Shown in pieces: positions 54,324 through 64,000 of a DNA stretch of 64,000 bases. The notes under the pieces are model-generated. The model searched no databases and was not told the origin of the DNA. It saw nothing but the letters and a program-made list of their open reading frames with translations. Within the stretch, counting starts at the first letter, position 1. Each line of letters starts with the position of its first letter. Where the stretch lies: positions 372,001-436,000 of the forward strand of contig NC_007577.1 in the NCBI RefSeq assembly GCF_000012645.1, written 5' to 3'. Source of the stretch: Prochlorococcus marinus str. MIT 9312. Its GTDB lineage: Bacteria > Cyanobacteriota > Cyanobacteriia > PCC-6307 > Cyanobiaceae. The position numbers and the translations under genes were made by a program.

Positions 54324-56076
54324 ACATCATACCTGGCATGCCCATTCCTCCCATACCTGGCATGCCCATGCCTCCCATACCTGGCATGCCCATGCCTCCC
54401 ATACCTGGCATGCCCATGCCTCCCATACCTGGCATGCCCATGCCTCCCATACCTCCCATACCTCCCATAGGATCTCCACCTGGTCCTCCAGGGGCGGCAG
54501 CTTCAGGTTCTGGAATGTCAGCAATCGCAACTTCTGTTGTCAGGAGCATAGCTGCAATAGATACTGAATCTTGAAGAGCTAATCTTATTACTTTAGTTGG
54601 GTCTAATATCCCTGATTCCTTTAAATTCTCATATTTTCCTGAATTAGCATTAAAGCCTTTGTTAAGCCTCTTAATTTCAGCGACAACTACATCGCCATTA
54701 AAACCAGCATTTTTTGCTATTTGTTTAGTAGGTTCTAAAAGTGCTTCTTTTACTATATTTATCCCTGTTCTCAAATCATCGGATGATTTTTGACTTAAAT
54801 TTAAAAGTTCATCTGATATTTCAATTAAAGTTTGACCACCTCCAGAAACAACACCTTCTTCGATAGCAGCTTTTGTAGCATTAAGGGAATCTTCTATTCT
54901 CAATTTTTTGTACTTCATCTCTGTTTCTGTTGCAGCTCCTACTTTTATAAGAGCCACACCTCCAGCAAGTTTAGCGATCCTTTCATTAATTTTATCCTGA
55001 TCATATTCTGATTCTGTCATCTCGACTTCTCTCTTTAATTTCTCTACTCGCGCTTTAACTAAATCTTTAGTGTCTTCGAACGCAACGATAGTAGTCTTAT
55101 CCTTTGTGATAGTTATTTTTTTTGCTTTACCTAAATCATTAATTGATACTTGATCTAGTGTCATTGATTTATCTTCGCTAATTAACTTAGCCCCTGTAAG
55201 AATTGCAATATCTTCAAGGGCAGCTTTTCTTCTCTCACCAAATAATGGAGCTCTCACGGAAGCTACATTCAAAACTCCACTATTCTTATTCAAGACAAGA
55301 GTTGTTAATGCTTCTCCTTCTATATCTTCAGCGAGAATTAGAAAAGGTGATCCTGATTTCTGAATTTCTTCTAATATTGGAACTAAATTAGCTAACGTAG
55401 AAATCTTCTGGTCAGTTATTAAAATTTTTGGGTTTTCAAGTTCACAAACTTGCCTTTCTTGGTCTGTTACAAAATACGGAGAACTATATCCTCTATCAAA
55501 AGACATTCCTTCGGTTATATCTAATTCTGTATCTAATGATTGAGATTCTTCAACAGTTATTACACCATCCGAAGTAACAATATCCATGGCCTTTGAAATT
55601 ATAGATCCAATTTCTTGATCACCTCCCGCACTAACTGTTGCAACTTTTTGGATATCAGAACCACTTAATGAAATACTTTTAGAACTTAATTTTTCTAAAA
55701 CAAAAGCTAAGCCTACCTCCATACCTTTTTTTAACTCCATGGGACTAGCACCTGAAGCAATATTTTTTAATCCTTCCTGAACCATCTTCTGAGTCAAAAT
55801 GGTTGCAGTTGTTGTTCCATCACCAGCACTCTCTTTTGTCTTGGATGCAACTTGCTCTATTAACTTCGCTCCTAAATTAGAAATAGGGTTTTCAATCTCA
55901 ATCTCTTTAGCAACTGTAGATCCATCTCTTACTACATCTGGAGAACCAAATTTTCTTTCTATTACTACGTTTTTCGCCTTCGGACCAATAGTAACCTTTA
56001 CTGCATTAGCTACAAAATTTACACCTTTTTCTAATGCATCTCTTGATTCATTAGAAAAACTTAACTGTTTAGCCAT
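54322..56076 (-). CDS. groEL: Chaperonin GroEL, with extended Gly-Met-Pro tail
   Basis: A 60-kDa chaperonin of 584 residues, longer than the usual about 545. The ATP site DGTTTATIL and [21 protein letters not shown] are conserved. The C-terminal tail after [17 protein letters not shown] has five copies of GGMGMPGM. Marine picocyanobacteria usually carry two groEL genes, one with groES. No groES is adjacent here and no CIRCE-type repeat is seen upstream, so this may be the unlinked copy; that is an inference. Start is ATG. Confidence 0.95.
   Translation of the reverse strand: MAKQLSFSNESRDALEKGVNFVANAVKVTIGPKAKNVVIERKFGSPDVVRDGSTVAKEIEIENPISNLGAKLIEQVASKTKESAGDGTTTATILTQKMVQEGLKNIASGASPMELKKGMEVGLAFVLEKLSSKSISLSGSDIQKVATVSAGGDQEIGSIISKAMDIVTSDGVITVEESQSLDTELDITEGMSFDRGYSSPYFVTDQERQVCELENPKILITDQKISTLANLVPILEEIQKSGSPFLILAEDIEGEALTTLVLNKNSGVLNVASVRAPLFGERRKAALEDIAILTGAKLISEDKSMTLDQVSINDLGKAKKITITKDKTTIVAFEDTKDLVKARVEKLKREVEMTESEYDQDKINERIAKLAGGVALIKVGAATETEMKYKKLRIEDSLNATKAAIEEGVVSGGGQTLIEISDELLNLSQKSSDDLRTGINIVKEALLEPTKQIAKNAGFNGDVVVAEIKRLNKGFNANSGKYENLKESGILDPTKVIRLALQDSVSIAAMLLTTEVAIADIPEPEAAAPGGPGGDPMGGMGGMGGMGMPGMGGMGMPGMGGMGMPGMGGMGMPGMGGMGMPGMM
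54328..54447 (-). repeat. 24-bp tandem repeat in the groEL tail
   Basis: Five consecutive 24-base units, starting at 54328, 54352, 54376, 54400 and 54424, each encode eight residues (GGMGMPGM). Units 2-5 are identical in base sequence and the first differs at one base. The shorter unit (9 bases, two copies, 54448-54465) continues as GGM. Such identity suggests recent expansion or strong homogenisation. Confidence 0.95.
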
Positions 56077-56207
56077 GTTTACTCGTTCTTTATTCTTATT
56101 CTAATCTCCCATAGAATCATTTTTAAGGGATATTTAATTAAGTGGGGAAAGCCGAATTTCTTTTAATGAGACATACAAATTAATTCAAATAAGAGTATCT
56201 TTAAGGT

Positions 56208-56387
56208 ATGGATGAAACAAATAATCTTATTTTTACACTTACTGCGATCCTCGCGATTGCTATGACACTAATATACTTTCCTCTAAGATTTTTCTTGACA
56301 TTAACTGCTAGAAGTCGAAGACTAAAATTATTACAAAAAATTAGAAGGTTAAGAGATGAATTGGGCCAGCCTTACGAAAGTACATAA
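56208..56387 (+). CDS. Small single-span membrane protein, function unknown
   Basis: A 59-residue protein in an otherwise empty gap between groEL and fabG, with an AAGGT just before the ATG. It has an N-terminal hydrophobic segment (LIFTLTAILAIAMTLIYFPLRFFLTL, about 7-32), then a basic helix (ARSRRLKLLQKIRRLRDELGQPYEST). The layout fits a small membrane-anchored protein. I know of similar short cyanobacterial sequences but cannot name a family. Its stop directly abuts the stop of fabG on the other strand. Confidence 0.6.
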   Translation: MDETNNLIFTLTAILAIAMTLIYFPLRFFLTLTARSRRLKLLQKIRRLRDELGQPYEST

Positions 56388-57137
56388 TTAAATACTCATA
56401 CCTCCGTCAATACTAATTGTTTGTCCTGTAATGTAACTTCCTGCATTACTTGAAACTAAGAATGAAACTAAGTTTGCAATTTGAGTACAACTTCCTAATT
56501 TCCCTAAAGGAATAACTTTAAGAATCTCTTCAGTATTAAGTTTTTCAGTCATCTCTGTTTCTATGAAACCTGGAGCTATTGCATTTACGTTTATACCTCT
56601 TGAAGCAAATTCTTTGGCGCAAGTTTTTGTGAATCCAATAACTCCAGCTTTGGCTGCAGAATAATTTGCTTGACCGGGATTACCAATTATTCCAACAACA
56701 GATGAAATATTTACGATACTACCACTTCTTTTTTTCATCATAAATTTTGAAGCATATTTTGTACAAAGAAAAACTCCTTTTAAGTTTGTATTTAATACGT
56801 CATCCCATTGTTCCGACTTCATTCTCATCAATAGTCCATCTCTAGTAATACCAGCATTGTTAATGAGGATATCAATGGAGCCATTAATTTTTATGATTTC
56901 TTCAAAAGCTGAACTGACAGAATCCTCTTTTGAAACATCAAATTTTAATTTATGAGCTTTACCTCCCGAATTTTTTATTGAATTTATGACTTCTTCAGCT
57001 TTTTCATCGGATGAAGAGTAATTAATAAAAACTTCTGCTCCCAAGCGGCTTAATTCTAAAGCAATTTCTTTACCAATTCCTCTGCTAGCTCCAGTGATTA
57101 AAGCAACTTTGCCAGATAATAAAGCTGTATTGGACAT
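56388..57137 (-). CDS. fabG: 3-oxoacyl-[acyl-carrier-protein] reductase
   Basis: The NADPH-dependent reductase of fatty-acid elongation, a classical SDR of 249 residues. The cofactor motif TGASRGIGKE and NNAG (INNAGITRDG) are conserved. The catalytic serine and YxxxK lie in ISSVVGIIGNPGQANYSAAKAG, and the end ITGQTISIDGGM is typical. It diverges from ispD across 92 bases and converges on the 59-residue gene. Confidence 0.96.
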   Translation of the reverse strand: MSNTALLSGKVALITGASRGIGKEIALELSRLGAEVFINYSSSDEKAEEVINSIKNSGGKAHKLKFDVSKEDSVSSAFEEIIKINGSIDILINNAGITRDGLLMRMKSEQWDDVLNTNLKGVFLCTKYASKFMMKKRSGSIVNISSVVGIIGNPGQANYSAAKAGVIGFTKTCAKEFASRGINVNAIAPGFIETEMTEKLNTEEILKVIPLGKLGSCTQIANLVSFLVSSNAGSYITGQTISIDGGMSI

Positions 57138-57229
57138 TGTGAAATTTTATAATTTTCAATCGTAGTACAATTTGTGTAAAGATATTGTTTTTATTTATAA
57201 TTGTCTAGAAAATATTAAGACCTTTTATC

Positions 57230-57910
57230 GTGCACTTTTTAATACCAGCTGCAGGCAGTGGTAGCAGAATGAAAGCTGGGAAAAATAAATTACTTATTGA
57301 TTTAGAGGGAGAGTCTTTGATTTATTGGACACTTAAATCTGTATTTTCTGCAAGCTCAACAAACTGGGTTGGAATAATAGGGCAACCAAAAGATAAAGAA
57401 TTATTATTAAATTCAGCAAAGAACTTTGCCCATAAAGTTCATTGGATTAATGGTGGAGATACCCGACAAGAGTCAGTTTTTAATGGTTTAAAGGCACTGC
57501 CCAAAGATGCTGAAAAAGTTTTAATTCATGATGGTGCTCGATGTCTAATTAATCCTGAATTGATAGACCAATGCGCAAACCAATTAGATCAAAATGAAGC
57601 TGTTATTTTGGCTACTAAGGTAACTGACACAATAAAGATTGTTGATAATGAAGGTTTTATTAAAGAAACACCAGATAGAAATTACTTATGGGCAGCGCAA
57701 ACTCCTCAGGGATTTTTAGTAGATAGATTAAAAAAAGCTCATACTATGGCAATTGATAAAAACTGGAAAGTCACAGATGATGCCTCACTATTCGAAATGC
57801 TTAATTGGAAAGTAAAAATCATTGAAGGAACTTATTCAAATATAAAAATTACGTCCCCTATAGATTTGAAAATAGCAAAACTTTTTGTGAAGAACTCAAC
57901 TCCTAGTTAA
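57230..57910 (+). CDS. ispD: 2-C-methyl-D-erythritol 4-phosphate cytidylyltransferase
   Basis: It makes CDP-methylerythritol in the MEP pathway to isoprenoids. The 226-residue protein has the nucleotide loop PAAGSGSRM near the N-terminus and then [17 protein letters not shown] and the later VTDDASLFE. The start is GTG. The 3' end overlaps the convergent LD-carboxypeptidase gene by four bases. Confidence 0.95.
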   Translation: MHFLIPAAGSGSRMKAGKNKLLIDLEGESLIYWTLKSVFSASSTNWVGIIGQPKDKELLLNSAKNFAHKVHWINGGDTRQESVFNGLKALPKDAEKVLIHDGARCLINPELIDQCANQLDQNEAVILATKVTDTIKIVDNEGFIKETPDRNYLWAAQTPQGFLVDRLKKAHTMAIDKNWKVTDDASLFEMLNWKVKIIEGTYSNIKITSPIDLKIAKLFVKNSTPS

Positions 57911-58776
57911 AAAGGTTTATTGATACTAAGAATGCCGTTATCGCCATTTAAGGTTGCTTCATACCCTAAAGGGATGCATGCATTCCCTGATATGTGGCCT
58001 ATGGGGAGGTCAAAAAGAATAGGAAAATCAAACTCTTGGAGTCTTTCCATAATGCAGTTTTTTAGTAAATCTTTCCATTCAAGGTCGAAGGAATTATTAG
58101 AAAAACTCCCGAATCCAATACCCGCAATTTCAGTAAGTGTTTTAGTCATCTTGAGGTAAGTCAACATGCGATCAATTTTATAAATATCTTCATTAATATC
58201 TTCAAAAATTATTATTTTCCCTCTGAAATCTGGGAAGTGATTAGTACCAATTAAAAAAGTAGCAATAGTTAAGTTAGAAACTATAATATCTCCTTTCGCT
58301 TTTCCACCTCTTAAAGGAATTCCTCTAATGTCCTCAACATATCCCTCAAAAAGTAAATTTCTTAATCTCTCAAGACTCCACTCTGGCTCCCTGAAAAGGC
58401 TTGTAACCATGGGCCCATGAATAGAACCAAGAAATCCTTGAGAATATTTAGATAGTAATAAAGAACATGTATCTGAGAATCCAAGCATTAAACCATGCTG
58501 CCAAGAAGGTTCTTTTTCTAATAGTCTTGCTGAACCCCATCCTCCTTTTGCAAAAATGATTAGATTACTATTTTGTGCTTTTTCCAGTTCTTCAAATCTA
58601 GTTAGATCATCACCTGCAAAATAACCAAATTTTTTTGATAGAGAATTATTCTCATTAATTTCTAAGCCCCAGTTTTTTATGATTTCTATGCCTTTTTGAA
58701 AATTTTCTTCTTCATCAATAAAGGAGCCTGGAGCTACAATATCGATTAGATCACCTTTTTTTAATCTAAAAACCAT
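57907..58776 (-). CDS. Muramoyltetrapeptide (LD-) carboxypeptidase, S66 family
   Basis: A 289-residue S66 peptidase that cleaves the L,D bond of tetrapeptides during murein recycling. The Ser-His-Glu triad fits Ser101 in GFSDTCSLL, Glu192 in [15 protein letters not shown] and His261 in LPIGHISGN. The N-terminal [10 protein letters not shown] is typical. No signal peptide is seen, so the protein is cytoplasmic. It is encoded nine bases downstream of ubiA on the minus strand. Confidence 0.9.
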   Translation of the reverse strand: MVFRLKKGDLIDIVAPGSFIDEEENFQKGIEIIKNWGLEINENNSLSKKFGYFAGDDLTRFEELEKAQNSNLIIFAKGGWGSARLLEKEPSWQHGLMLGFSDTCSLLLSKYSQGFLGSIHGPMVTSLFREPEWSLERLRNLLFEGYVEDIRGIPLRGGKAKGDIIVSNLTIATFLIGTNHFPDFRGKIIIFEDINEDIYKIDRMLTYLKMTKTLTEIAGIGFGSFSNNSFDLEWKDLLKNCIMERLQEFDFPILFDLPIGHISGNACIPLGYEATLNGDNGILSINKPF

Positions 58777-58785
58777 ATTTAGAAT

Positions 58786-59694
58786 TTATGAGGCAATAAT
58801 GATTCCTAATAAAAGGACTCCTCCATAAATTGATTGATTTTTGAAGTGATTCCCAATATTTTTTATTGATTGCTTTTCCTCAGGAAATACCTTTAGTATA
58901 TCTCTCTGCATTAAGATTGACGTTGTAAGCCAAATTGGCCAAAAAATAAAATCCATTTGATTAATAAATCCGCATAATGCGAGAAAACTAGAAGTTAAAA
59001 AATAACAAATTTGAATAGTTATTCTTGTATTGTTCTGGAGGTTAACAGCGGAACTATTTATTCCAATTTTGATATCATATTTTTTATCTGCTAAAGCATA
59101 AATCGTGTCAAAGCCAAAAGTCCAAAAAATAGTAGCTAGCCAGCAAAACAATAAAACAATACTATTCAAATTGCCTTCATTTGCTGCCCAGGGAATTAAG
59201 ACAGCAAAACCCCAGCATATGGATAAAATTAATTGAGGATATTTAAACCATCTTTTGGCAGAAGGATAAATTAAAATAATAGGTAAAGCTAAAAAAGCAA
59301 GTGAAATGGAAAGGAGCCTTCCAGGTTGAGGTAGTGACAAAGTTAAAAAGAAACTACATAAAATTAAAAAGAAAAGAATTAAATAAGCCGCTTTAAGACC
59401 GATTTTATTTGCAGCTAGAGGTCTATTTTTTGTCCTAAAAACTCTTTGATCAATTTTTTTATCCCAAATATCATTAACCACGCAGCCTAATCCACTTACT
59501 AGTAGTCCTCCTAGGATTATTCTTAACAACATTAATAATGTTGGATTAGCATCTGGTGTTAAATATAAACTCCATCCAGCAGGAATAAGTAAGATCATTC
59601 TCCCAGTCGGCTTATTCCATCTTAATAATTCAAAAAAAGTACTTAATTTAATTTCTCGATTTTTATTTTGCATATAACCTATTGTATATTTCAT
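58786..59694 (-). CDS. ubiA: 4-hydroxybenzoate polyprenyltransferase-like enzyme
   Basis: A UbiA-superfamily membrane prenyltransferase of 302 residues with about eight hydrophobic segments. The first Asp-rich site is NDIWDKKIDQRVFRTKNRPLA, the second is FDTIYALADKKYDIKIGINS. In cyanobacteria this gene supplies the plastoquinone head-group prenylation. The start used is the ATG at 59694; an in-frame ATG seven codons later is also possible. Confidence 0.9.
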   Translation of the reverse strand: MKYTIGYMQNKNREIKLSTFFELLRWNKPTGRMILLIPAGWSLYLTPDANPTLLMLLRIILGGLLVSGLGCVVNDIWDKKIDQRVFRTKNRPLAANKIGLKAAYLILFFLILCSFFLTLSLPQPGRLLSISLAFLALPIILIYPSAKRWFKYPQLILSICWGFAVLIPWAANEGNLNSIVLLFCWLATIFWTFGFDTIYALADKKYDIKIGINSSAVNLQNNTRITIQICYFLTSSFLALCGFINQMDFIFWPIWLTTSILMQRDILKVFPEEKQSIKNIGNHFKNQSIYGGVLLLGIIIAS

Positions 59695-59798
59695 AACTTT
59701 AAATAATCTTACTAGGATTAAGTGATTCCTATTATTTAATAATCAATCTTGAGTATATTTATTAATGGATTCAAGATATCTGCATCTTATAAACAGAA

Positions 59799-61394
59799 AT
59801 GATACAGAAACAAGATTTAAGATATTTTCAAGAAAAGCAAATTTTAGTAGCTTCTATCGATATTGGAACTAACTCTACACATCTCTTGGTAGCAGAAATT
59901 AATCTAGAATTAAAATCATTTTCAATAAAATTCACTGATAAATCAACCACTCGTCTTGGAGAAAGAAATGAAGAGGGTAATCTTACTGAAGAATCAATCC
60001 AAAGAGCATTAGTTACTCTTAAGCGATTTAAGGAATATTGTAAAAGTAATGGAGTAAAACAAATAGTAACAGCAGCAACAAGTGCAGTTAGGGAAGCTCC
60101 AAACGGTCAAGATTTTATTAGAAGAGTTCTTGATGAGACTGAGATTCAAATAGAATTGATAAGTGGTTCTGAGGAAGCCAGATTAATTTACCTTGGTGTT
60201 CTTTCTGGTATGGCTTTTGAAGACCAATCTTATGTAATCATAGATATTGGTGGAGGATCTACAGAATTAATACTTGCAGATAAAAAAGATGCAATAGCTC
60301 TTACCAGCTCGAGAGTTGGTGCGGTAAGACTTAAGAATGATTTTTTAAATAAAGAGCCTATAAATGTAGAAAGATCAAAGTTTCTAACAACTTTTATTCA
60401 AGGTTCTTTAGAACCATCCGTTCGAAAAATAAAGAGTAGATCTAAGGGAGATAAGCCTTTATCTATGATTGCAACAAGTGGCACTGCCACTTCATTAGGA
60501 AATTTGATTTCAGATGATTTAGGAGAATCTAAACAAAAGTTGCATGGTTATAAATTTAAAAGGGAAAATTTACAGAATGTATTGGAAAAATTAATTAAAA
60601 TGCCAGTTTCGGAAATTAAGAAAATACCTTCATTAAGTGAGAGAAGAGCAGAAATAATTATTCCAGGCGCATTGATATTAAATACCGCAATGGGTATGTT
60701 GAACTTTAATGAATTAGCTATAAGTGAGAGGGCGCTTAGAGAGGGTTTAGTTGTTGATTGGATGCTTCGTAAAGGGATAATAAAAAACGAGTTCAATATA
60801 CAAAGCAATATTAGAAAAACAACTATAGTTCATCAGGCCAGAAAGTTTGGAGTAGATAATACAAGGGCTGAGAAAGTTATCGATATTGCTTTTCAAATCT
60901 ATGATCAGACTAAAAATATCTTTCATAACAATAATGACTCTAAAGCTAAAGAACTTCTTTGGGCAGCTTCTAATCTTTATAATTGCGGGAAATACGTAAA
61001 TGTTGGTTCATATCACAAACACTCTTGGTACTTAATAAAAAATTGTGAGTTGTTGGGATATTCTGAAGCAGAAACAAATATTATTGCTTCGATAGCTAGA
61101 TACCATAGAAAGACTCTACCCAAGAAAAGACATGAGTCTTGGCAAAATTTAATATCCAAAGAAGATAAAACATTAGTTCTTGAAATGTCATTAATATTAA
61201 GACTAGCAGCATCTCTTGATCAAAGACCTGATAATGTAATTTCTTCAGTTCAAATAAAATTGCAGGAAAATATTCTTACATTTGAACTTTTACCTTTAAA
61301 TAGAAACCATGATCTTCTACTTGAAAAATGGAACTTAGGATTATGCCGTAATGTAATAAAAGAACTAAAGAATTTGGATTTAAAAGTTATTTAG
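59799..61394 (+). CDS. ppx: Exopolyphosphatase
   Basis: A Ppx/GppA phosphatase of 531 residues that releases phosphate from polyphosphate. The N-terminal ASKHA domain has VASIDIGTNSTHLLVAEI and the second phosphate loop IDIGGGSTELIL. The C-terminal HD-like domain has VHQARKFGVDNTRAE and YHRKTLPKKRHESW. In oligotrophic picocyanobacteria it matters for phosphorus storage. The stop overlaps the stop of the HTH gene by four bases. Confidence 0.92.
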   Translation: MIQKQDLRYFQEKQILVASIDIGTNSTHLLVAEINLELKSFSIKFTDKSTTRLGERNEEGNLTEESIQRALVTLKRFKEYCKSNGVKQIVTAATSAVREAPNGQDFIRRVLDETEIQIELISGSEEARLIYLGVLSGMAFEDQSYVIIDIGGGSTELILADKKDAIALTSSRVGAVRLKNDFLNKEPINVERSKFLTTFIQGSLEPSVRKIKSRSKGDKPLSMIATSGTATSLGNLISDDLGESKQKLHGYKFKRENLQNVLEKLIKMPVSEIKKIPSLSERRAEIIIPGALILNTAMGMLNFNELAISERALREGLVVDWMLRKGIIKNEFNIQSNIRKTTIVHQARKFGVDNTRAEKVIDIAFQIYDQTKNIFHNNNDSKAKELLWAASNLYNCGKYVNVGSYHKHSWYLIKNCELLGYSEAETNIIASIARYHRKTLPKKRHESWQNLISKEDKTLVLEMSLILRLAASLDQRPDNVISSVQIKLQENILTFELLPLNRNHDLLLEKWNLGLCRNVIKELKNLDLKVI

Positions 61395-61891
61395 TTTTTT
61401 TTAATAACTTCTTGTTTTGGAGTTTGATTCTGAAAAGACTCTGAAAATAAATTGAAAATTAAGGATGAGGCGACTAGTCCGAGAAAGCCTGAAATTAAAA
61501 TAGATATCAAGAACCCTACAGGACTTAGACCCTTAGATTGTCTGGTTTTATTAGTTTTTTTAGCCACTTCTTCTACTATTTCTTGTATTTTTATCTCTTG
61601 CCTCTCGGTCTTGAATTCATTCATTATAAATTCTGTATCAAGGTTCAGTTTCTGTGAAATTCTACGAACCATTGCTTTGACAAATACTTTTTCAGGTAGC
61701 TTTTCTTCATTACCTTCTTCAATGGCTTTAAGTTGATGAGATCCAATTTTTAAATCAGAAGCCAGTTCTTCAACAGATTGATCTCTACTTAACCTTGCCT
61801 CTTTAATAAAATTTCCAATTCTTTTTAAAGAGAATTGTTCTTTTTTGGTATTGTCTTCTGAATTAGATTTTATTTCTTTCAAAGCAAACAA
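61391..61891 (-). CDS. RodZ-like HTH protein with a C-terminal membrane segment
   Basis: A 166-residue protein. It has an N-terminal Xre/Cro-type helix-turn-helix (IGNFIKEARLSRDQSVEELASDLKIGSHQLKAIEEGNEEKLPEKVFVKAMVRRI, about 25-78), then a charged linker and one membrane helix (LSPVGFLISILISGFLGLVASSLIFNLF, about 121-148). This is the arrangement of RodZ, a shape-determining protein, but the periplasmic domain is almost absent. The start read is TTG. It follows cobM by 46 bases. Confidence 0.75.
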   Translation of the reverse strand: MFALKEIKSNSEDNTKKEQFSLKRIGNFIKEARLSRDQSVEELASDLKIGSHQLKAIEEGNEEKLPEKVFVKAMVRRISQKLNLDTEFIMNEFKTERQEIKIQEIVEEVAKKTNKTRQSKGLSPVGFLISILISGFLGLVASSLIFNLFSESFQNQTPKQEVIKKN

Positions 61892-61937
61892 ATTTTTACT
61901 AATTATAGTGATTAATATTTTTCTATCAACTTTACGA

Positions 61938-62693
61938 TTATTTATTTCTAAAGAGATGTCTATATGATGGATTGTATAGATTAGACCTCTTTTGAGAATT
62001 ATTAATTGCTGGGCTAATTATATAAATAGTTGTTCTAATTAATTTTTTTTCAATAGAAAAATCTTCCATATCTTTTAATTCTATTAATGATGTCCAACCA
62101 TCATCCCAAGATACTCTGTATCCAACAATAACTTTAGTCTCTGAGGGATAAAACTCTAGTAAAGTTTCTTGAGACCTTTTTACATGCCTAGCACTTAGAT
62201 AAAGGCATAAAGAGGAATTGTGTTTCGCAAGATCTTTCAGAGATTCTTTCTCGGGCATCCCAGTTCTTCCTCCTGCTCTTGTTAAAATTATTGTTTGCGT
62301 TACGTCAGGGATAGTTAACTCAGCCTCATGATATGCTGCTGCGACTTGAAAAGCACTTACACCTGGAATAACTTCGATTTCAATTTTTTCTTTTTTTAAA
62401 ATTTCTATTTGTTCTCTAATCGCGCCAAAAAGACAAGGGTCTCCATCATGCAATCTTATAACAGTTTTCCCTTCCTGAAATTTTTTTATCATAATTGAGG
62501 TGATTTGCTCTAAGTTGAGCGAACTCGTTTTTATATTTTCAGAACCTTCTTTAGAAAAATCTAAAATCTTTTCAGGAATTAGAGAATCAGTCCAAATAAT
62601 GACATCTGCAATTTTTATCTTTTTTAAAGCTTTTAGTGTTAATAAATCGGGATCGCCAGGACCAACTCCAATAAAGGATATTTTTTTATCCAT
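61938..62693 (-). CDS. cobM: Precorrin-4 C11-methyltransferase
   Basis: A SAM-dependent tetrapyrrole methylase of 251 residues in corrin-ring synthesis. It has the N-terminal [29 protein letters not shown] and [13 protein letters not shown] segments of the family, and an LSARH segment near 168. Together with cobT it shows de novo corrinoid synthesis. It overlaps lgt by eight bases. Confidence 0.92.
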   Translation of the reverse strand: MDKKISFIGVGPGDPDLLTLKALKKIKIADVIIWTDSLIPEKILDFSKEGSENIKTSSLNLEQITSIMIKKFQEGKTVIRLHDGDPCLFGAIREQIEILKKEKIEIEVIPGVSAFQVAAAYHEAELTIPDVTQTIILTRAGGRTGMPEKESLKDLAKHNSSLCLYLSARHVKRSQETLLEFYPSETKVIVGYRVSWDDGWTSLIELKDMEDFSIEKKLIRTTIYIISPAINNSQKRSNLYNPSYRHLFRNK

Positions 62694-63579
62694 TCTTTCT
62701 GTTTTTACAACTATATGTTCTTAATCTTAAAAAAAATATTCCAATTAATCCAGAAGAAAATAGAAAAATACTTATAAATTGAGCCATTCTTATACCTCCA
62801 CTACAGAAAGGCGGAAGCCCACCAATACATAGTGGGTCAGTTCTTAAACCCTCAATCCAGAATCTCCCAAAGCTATAACTTATTAAATAAAGACAGCTAA
62901 TAAAGCCAGGCCTAAAAAAATCTGTTTTATTCTGTTTATTAAAGACAAAAATAAGAAGGATGAATATTAAAAAATTCCACAGTGACTCATAGAGAAAAGT
63001 AGGATGAAAGAATTCGTAATTAATAAATTCTAAAGGCCTATTTTGGATAGGTATAAATAATTTCCAAGGCAAATTTGTAGGCACCCCAAAGGCTTCATTA
63101 TTGAAAAAATTCCCCCACCTTCCTATAGATTGTCCAAGAATAATCGAGGGTATTAATATATCTATGAAAGTTTTTAAATGAATGTTTTTCGACTTACAAA
63201 AATAGATAATAGATAATAATCCTCCAATTAGACCTCCATGGATTGCTATGCCTCCTTCCCAAACTGCCAGAAAAGAAGGTATTTGAATGGTGTTATTGAA
63301 TAGTTCTAAAGAAGTAAATAAGTTCTCTCCGCTATATTGCCTCCACTCAAAAATTACGTAATAAGCTCTAGCTCCAATTATTGAAAAGATTATTAATGAT
63401 GGAAGTATTTCACTAATGTACAGTGGGTTAATATTCCTTGCCTTTGCAAGTTTTTTAGAGACAAATAGGCCTATTATAACTGAAACTGAAATCAGAAATC
63501 CATACCATCGAATTGTAAGAAATCCTAAATTTAAAAATGTTTCACCTGGAGATTGTATAAAAGCTTGAAATATAAGCAT
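62686..63579 (-). CDS. lgt: Prolipoprotein diacylglyceryl transferase
   Basis: A seven-helix inner-membrane enzyme of 297 residues that puts diacylglycerol on the lipobox cysteine. The signature [13 protein letters not shown] is present, with HGGLIGG and the later FHPTFLYES and [12 protein letters not shown] segments. It lies 12 bases downstream of petA on the same strand, so these are one transcript with cobM and the HTH gene. The lipoproteins predicted at 40959 and 43412 would be its substrates. Confidence 0.95.
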   Translation of the reverse strand: MLIFQAFIQSPGETFLNLGFLTIRWYGFLISVSVIIGLFVSKKLAKARNINPLYISEILPSLIIFSIIGARAYYVIFEWRQYSGENLFTSLELFNNTIQIPSFLAVWEGGIAIHGGLIGGLLSIIYFCKSKNIHLKTFIDILIPSIILGQSIGRWGNFFNNEAFGVPTNLPWKLFIPIQNRPLEFINYEFFHPTFLYESLWNFLIFILLIFVFNKQNKTDFFRPGFISCLYLISYSFGRFWIEGLRTDPLCIGGLPPFCSGGIRMAQFISIFLFSSGLIGIFFLRLRTYSCKNRKNG

Positions 63580-63591
63580 TGAGAAAGAAAG

Positions 63592-64000
63592 TTAAATACC
63601 CTCTGCTGCCTGCACTTTTTCTACTTGTTTTTTCTTTAATACTAAAAGTATTTGTGTTAAACCTACACCAATAAAGAATGCAATTAATCCAATTACTCTG
63701 TAAGGGCTTTGTAGTACAACTTCAGCATCTAATTGCCCAAAGCCGCCAACATTGGGATCATTAGTAAGTGGATCACCTGCATTGATTTTGTCTTGTGCTT
63801 TTACGATAAGTTGAGGACCAACAGGGACTGCTTCAGTAGTTATTTCACCATTCTCGTTTTCTATATTGACCTTATAGCTACCATCTTCAATTGTATCTAT
63901 TGAATTAATAGTTCCTGAGGTGGAAGAGGTGAAAACTACATTATTGCTTTTGTCTCCAGTTGGGTATACTTGACCTCTACCTCTATTGCCTCCGATATGT
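63592..64000 (-). CDS. petA: Cytochrome f, C-terminal part (partial at window edge)
   Basis: The C-terminal 136 or so residues of apocytochrome f of the b6f complex are present; the heme-binding N-terminal part lies beyond the window. [20 protein letters not shown] is the conserved stretch of the large domain, followed by the small domain with [11 protein letters not shown]. Then comes the membrane anchor [33 protein letters not shown]. It heads the leftward petA-lgt-cobM-HTH group. Confidence 0.95.

Noticed and set aside
54338-54574. Open frame on the + strand rich in MPIPPIPG
   Set aside because: It is the complement of the groEL tail repeats, with no independent signal; groEL is certain on the other strand.
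56077-56207. CIRCE heat-shock operator upstream of groEL
   Set aside because: No TTAGCACTC-N9-GAGTGCTAA-like inverted repeat is present.
9-63990. Mobile elements, prophage or genomic-island signs
   Set aside because: No transposase, integrase, tRNA-linked repeat or change in base composition is seen; all genes are core families in compact order.

Overview
The window is a tightly packed, AT-rich (roughly 30% GC by eye) bacterial chromosome segment. Gene content and order point to a high-light type Prochlorococcus or a very close marine picocyanobacterium. The oxygenic-phototroph markers are chlorophyll synthase (chlG), cytochrome f (petA, partial at the right edge), thylakoid NDH-1 subunit NdhB, cyAbrB, and an aa3-type cytochrome oxidase cluster. 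There are many small cyanobacteria-only families, median intergenic gaps are a few tens of bases, and non-ATG starts are frequent. I see no rRNA, tRNA, insertion sequence, prophage, integrase or CRISPR array. This is core genome, not a genomic island.

Layout. 1-7.4 kb: end of a sepF-like gene, proC, a GT4 glycosyltransferase, recO, a deoC-like gene, lrtA/hpf, lipB, acyl-ACP/CoA synthetase and a YlqD-like gene. 7.5-14.5 kb: pdhC, queA, then a leftward sulfur amino-acid group (two Cys/Met-metabolism PLP enzymes and cysK) behind rpsD. 14.5-19.5 kb: yidD, a glutaredoxin-like gene, murE, an SDR, a class-V aminotransferase and an ArsM-like methyltransferase. 19.5-30 kb: a DUF4278 peptide behind a riboswitch-like leader, nfu, mqo, lepA, a lone oligopeptide-type permease, trmH, a photolyase neighbourhood (DCC protein, DUF2805, DUF2256, photolyase) and rsmB. 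30-45 kb: class A PBP, chlG, hisF, menG/ubiE, a DciA-like protein, birA, a LolD/DevA-type ATPase, ndhB, topA, a repeat-bearing lipoprotein, cobT, a binding protein and a ferredoxin-fused aldo/keto reductase. 45-64 kb: ribE, cyAbrB, ctaCDE diverging from ctaA-ctaB plus an ABC exporter, groEL, fabG, ispD, ldcA, ubiA, ppx, and petA-lgt-cobM-HTH.

How the genes work together. The ctaCDE and ctaAB units encode the oxidase and its heme A biosynthesis. cysK and the two PLP enzymes form a sulfur amino-acid unit. cobT and cobM belong to corrinoid synthesis. chlG, menG and ubiA are prenyl-lipid/quinone and chlorophyll steps. fabG, ispD and acyl-ACP synthetase are lipid and isoprenoid steps.

No wholly new multi-gene system is evident. 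The most unusual points are: a prokaryotic photolyase of the iron-sulfur class that appears to have lost its cluster ligands; a DeoC homologue with glutamine in place of the Schiff-base lysine; a probable glutamine-riboswitch-like leader in front of a DUF4278 micro-protein; in-frame tandem repeats in a lipoprotein and in the GroEL tail; and a long inverted repeat between the aldo/keto reductase and ribE.
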